A program made the translations under genes and the position numbers. A DNA stretch of 64,000 nucleotides from Dugong dugon (Eukaryota; Chordata; Mammalia; Sirenia; Dugongidae), in assembly GCA_030035585.1 (NCBI GenBank), contig CM057464.1:31947465-32011464 (forward strand). Reading direction: 5' to 3'. This document shows, one piece after another, positions 60,839 to 64,000 of this stretch (positions are counted from its first letter, which is position 1; each line of letters begins with the position of its first letter). The notes under the pieces were generated by a model. The model had not been told where the DNA came from, ran no database searches, and was given only the letters and a program-made list of their open reading frames with translations.

Positions 60839-61985
60839 GACTAGAAAAAGACCATAAGAGCCTATGGGTCCAATTTTTTATATCTCCAGAAGGCAGAAAA
60901 CAACATTTTCTCACTCCCAGAACTCTTATGCGGCTTGGCAAAGTTGAGTCAGTCTGATGAAAACTTTCAGTTCTGAAGCGATAATATAGAAAGTGATAGC
61001 AGCAGTGTCTCTCATACTACTTCGTCAATTTGGTTTAAACCAAAAGACATTTTAATAGAAAAACGAGGCTAGTAATAACTGATTGCCTTTACTTCCTTGG
61101 GTGACATTTGCAAGGAATGGAAATTAGCGACAATCATAACATTTATTTTCTGAATCAAAAACAAAAACATTTGCCTATTTTATCTCACCTTACATTGTGA
61201 GAATCCTTCAGATGATGCTGATGCAAAGGCACTCAGAGTTTAAAAAAAAAAAAAAATCTATCCAATTATATTAATTTCCTAGAGTCGATATTCCAATTTC
61301 TTGACCTACAAAGCTCGTTTTATTTACACATGTAGATAAAATATCCATTCAGCTGCAATTATATGACTATAACATGTATAAAATAAATTTTTCAGAAGTA
61401 TGATGTTTTTGGAAAATTAAAAATCTATTATATGAGTTATCTCACAACATTGATTTTTGTATTTTGCATTTAAAGGGTTATTTTGTTATATTCTATACAC
61501 AATTTATGTTTAGGCATTTTTTTCACACATAAATCCTTAGCACTTGCCTAGTTTTATCTTGGGCATTCCCAACTGCATTTATTGAAGTTTCCATGGAAAA
61601 TTAGTTTCTCATAAATACGTATTTATATCAGATATTCTTTTGGAGTAGTTTCAAGGAAGTGAAAAATTGATTTTAATCTACTAGCTACATAGTGTTTCCT
61701 TTTGAAAGTGTAAATTATTAATATTTTGTTGTCTCTGATCATTGTCTCACAAAAAGTGGGTGTTTTATAGATAGAGCAGAAAAAGTGAGCTAAATCAAAC
61801 TTCCTAGGGCCTCCGTTATCACATAATCAAGGGCAAAGTGTTGTTCTTGACAAGCAATGGCAGGGACCTCTGCAAACACTGAGGCCTGGTGACCGCAAGC
61901 ACAGTCCCTGTTAGTCATATGCAGATCAAGAGCCACTGGTGTGGGATGTAACATGGTGGGCTGGAAAAGACCACAATATTGACCT
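60839..61985. other. PRL intron 1, no feature recognised
   Basis: Intronic AT-rich sequence. The minus frame at 61790-62032 is unsupported. No additional exon was identified. Confidence 0.5.
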
Positions 61986-61989
61986 CCTG

Positions 61990-62215
61990 CCTCCTCCACC
62001 TGCTTATAATAAAGGGACTTGGAAAAAATCACTTAACCTTTATAAGCTGTCTGTTTCATCAAAAGAATTTGATGATAATAAGGAAGACCCGTTGTACCTC
62101 ACAGGGTTATTGTAAAGTTCACATGAGAAAAACTTTGAAAGCCTTTGGTAAAATGTTCAAGCAAACGCATATTATTATCATGGTAATTTATCAGATGCAG
62201 GCTACAGCATCATTT
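61990..62215 (+). mobile_element. MIR SINE in PRL intron 1
   Basis: 'aaaatcacttaacctttata', 'ctgtctgtttcatcaa', 'acctcacagggttattgtaa' and 'cttatattattatca'-like sequence follow the MIR consensus order. Confidence 0.65.
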
Positions 62216-62745
62216 TTATTAGAATTCTCTTCGCACTATTAGCAATCCATCAATCATATGTTTATTCTTATCCGTCATGAAGATAAAAACAAACCGATTA
62301 ATGGTGCTCTTCTTGTCATTTCAGTGTCTAATGTGCAAGTATTTTGGGCACGTAAAGTTAAAAAATTGCAAACTCCTAGAGAGCTCTGCTGCTGAAAATG
62401 CTGCAGAAACTCCCAGGATATTAAACTATCTTAAGAGAATGACCTAAACACCCTGGCTCAAAATTAATTCAAGTTCCAAACGTTTGCTAAGTACAGAAGC
62501 ACTTCTGGGAGCGATACAAAAATGCACGGAGTAACCTACTTCTCAAACTATAAATCTGTGCAAATATAATTATATATCTAAATTTACACAGTGGAAGGTG
62601 TTGATTCTTCCTGCCTCAGCTATTACACTGCCAAATCATGCAGCTGGGGGCAATGGGAGCAATAAGGCTTCCTTCCTCAAGATTGCTTTTGATAACCTCG
62701 GCTGAATAGATCGTCTCAGCATGGCTCCTGTTTTAATTTAAGCAG

Positions 62746-62927
62746 GGTCACTCCTGCTGCTGCTGCTGCTGGTGTCAAACCTGCTCCTATGCAAGAGCGT
62801 GGCCTCCCTGCCCATCTGTCCCAGCGGGGCTGTCAACTGCCAGGTGTCCCTCAGGGACCTGTTTGATCGTGCAGTCATCCTGTCTCACTACATCCATAAT
62901 CTCTCCTCAGAAATGTTCAACGAATTT
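62746..62927 (+). CDS. PRL: Prolactin, coding exon 2 (signal peptide and mature N-terminus)
   Basis: The acceptor AG at 62744-62745 and donor GTAAGT at 62928 bound a 182-bp exon. Joined in phase to exon 1 it completes a 30-residue signal peptide with a seven-Leu core (CTC then six CTG codons, 62751-62771), ending KSVAS before mature [11 protein letters not shown]. Mature Cys4 and Cys11 form the N-terminal disulfide typical of tetrapod prolactin. The helix-1 region [20 protein letters not shown] is present, with an N-glycosylation sequon NLS at mature residue 31. It ends ...FNEF at mature residue 40. Prolactin is a secreted pituitary cytokine-fold hormone acting through PRLR. Growth hormone and placental lactogen paralogues are excluded by the [16 protein letters not shown] signature. 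The remaining three exons are outside the window. Confidence 0.97.
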
Positions 62928-63042
62928 GTAAGTACTGCACTTCTCCCTTCCTCCCAGAAGGAATGATAGGGCTGCAAAATTTTAAAGTAGAAAATTTCAT
63001 AAGCCATATTTCAAATAACACAACTTAATAGGTAAAAAAAAG

Positions 63043-63245
63043 GAGTCCTTGGATGGTGCAAACAGTTAACGTGTTAACCAAAAGGTTGGAGGTTCAAGTC
63101 TACCCAGAGGCACTTTGGAAAGAAAGGCCTGGCGATCTACTTCCGAAAAGTCAGCCATCGAAAACACTATGGAACACAGTTCTACTCTGACATACAGGGG
63201 TCGCCGTGAGTCAGAATCAACTCAGCTGCAACCGGTTTGGTTTTA
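63043..63245 (+). mobile_element. AfroSINE in PRL intron 2, second body type
   Basis: The tRNA-like head has 'tggatggtgcaaacagtta' and B box 'ggttcaagtc'. The body 'agaggcactttggaaagaaa' / 'gcgatctacttccgaaaag' matches 52597. The tail is 'gtcgccgtgagtcagaatca'. A TSD-like pair flanks it: AGGTAAAAAAAGG (about 63030-63042) and AGGTGAAAGAAGG (63246-63258). Confidence 0.93.
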
Positions 63246-63515
63246 AGGTGAAAGAAGGCATAAGCTAAAGAAATGTGGAACAAGAAGCAAGGGACAAGTT
63301 CATGACATCTCAGTGTTCCAATTTTTTCAAAAAGTATAAAAATGATTTTTTTTAATTTCCTTCTAGTTCACTTTATTTTAAAATTTTTAAATATAGTTTT
63401 AAACACTTGACATAAAGTACCTTCAGGTGGGACTGAGGAAAAGGAAGAGTGTTGATTTCTTGCTCTTGCACATAAGGGCCATGTCTCTCCAGTCATACTT
63501 CATCTATCGCACAGA

Positions 63516-63734
63516 GCTTCAAACCAGTTCCTTCCAGTTCAAACCCCTGCTGAAAATTTGCATTTCTAACAAGTTCCTATGAAGTTATATATAAGAATCA
63601 CCTGGGGATCTTGTTAAACTGTAGATTCTAATTCAGTATATCTGGGGTGGAAATGCAAATTCTCAGCAGGGAACTTGTTAGAAATGCAAATTATCGGCAG
63701 GGGTTCGAGGCAGGGGTTTGAACCAGTTTGAAGC
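63516..63734. repeat. Long imperfect inverted repeat in PRL intron 2
   Basis: Arm 1 (63516-63577: 'gcttcaaaccagtt', 'caaacccctgctg', 'atttgcatttctaacaagtt') is the reverse complement of arm 2 (63671-63734: 'aacttgttagaaatgcaaat', 'ggcaggggtttg', 'aaccagtttgaagc'). The loop is about 93 bp. A partial direct repeat of 'gaaatgcaaatt' lies at 63652-63663 and 63681-63692. The loop contains 'aatcacctggggatcttgtt' and 'aattcagtatatctggggtg', typical of MER-type hAT elements, so a palindromic DNA transposon is likely. Confidence 0.7.
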
Positions 63735-64000
63735 CCTCCTAGCACATTGTAGATACCCAACAAATGAGAACTGCACTGTAGCAAACTGGGTGGATTAAAC
63801 TACATTAAATTAAGCTAAATTCCATATCAAGACAACAAATAAATAATAATGCCTTTTCAGACACCCCCAAAATGCTAGGAATCATTGTTCTAATATTTCC
63901 AATATATAGGTTTACAATTACAACAGAAAGGGTGGTTTAGAAGTAGAAACAATTTTTTTCTTTCCGATTAATTTACCTTTGAAAGTTGCATGTTAACTTT
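63735..64000. other. PRL: PRL intron 2 sequence
   Basis: AT-rich intron. Neither exon 3 coding sequence nor a further named repeat is visible before the window ends. Confidence 0.6.

Noticed and set aside
62772..62966. Open frame starting at GTG and running past the exon 2 donor
   Set aside because: It is the prolactin exon 2 frame read through into the intron. The true start is the ATG at 60441 joined by splicing.
1..64000. CRISPR arrays, operons or prokaryote-style systems
   Set aside because: Repeats are dispersed retrotransposons and microsatellites. Spliced PRL exons and mammalian repeats show this is nuclear mammalian DNA.

Overview
This is nuclear DNA of an afrotherian mammal, most likely an elephant. 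The evidence is at least ten tRNA-derived SINEs of the AfroSINE type, RTE-class LINE fragments whose 3' end matches the SINE tail, several old LINE-1 lineages, MIR and MER5-type fossils, and one recognisable gene, prolactin (PRL). No prokaryotic genes, CRISPR arrays or stand-alone RNA genes were found. Nearly all long open frames are pieces of retrotransposon ORFs or their antisense shadows.

The only host gene is the 5' end of PRL on the + strand at the right edge. The pituitary TATA box lies at 60357-60362. Coding exon 1 is 60441-60468 and exon 2 is 62746-62927. Both have GT/AG junctions and together they encode the signal peptide and the first 40 mature residues. The remaining exons lie beyond the window. 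The proximal promoter keeps Pit-1-like AT-rich sites and a TGACGG element. A putative distal enhancer lies near 58.5-59.0 kb, and a 5'-truncated L1 tail (59.09-59.63 kb) sits between it and the promoter.

Left to right: 0-7.6 kb holds old L1 and RTE fragments, solo MaLR-like LTRs and SINEs. A nearly full-length minus-strand L1 follows at 7.68-15.64 kb, with tandem monomers in its 5'UTR and flanking target-site duplications (TSDs). About 4 kb has no recognised gene. Next come an old L1 tail split by an RTE insertion (19.9-21.85 kb) and another old L1 tail (22.0-22.7 kb). A 12.3-kb composite of three L1 segments (26.69-38.95 kb) has matching TSDs only at its outer ends and appears to sit inside an ancient L1M. 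The next stretch (40.4-44.3 kb) is mostly unassigned, with an LTR and a DNA-transposon fossil. A second nearly full-length minus-strand L1 occupies 44.29-52.36 kb. The PRL upstream region then runs from 52.4 to 60.4 kb.

The biologically striking point is the link between these L1s and PRL. Published work (Emera et al. 2012) reports that elephant endometrial PRL is transcribed from a promoter derived from an L1-2_LA element. The window contains several L1s upstream of PRL. One is a minus-strand copy whose 5'UTR ends about 8 kb upstream of exon 1, placed so that antisense transcription would run toward PRL. The sequence alone does not show which copy is the promoter.
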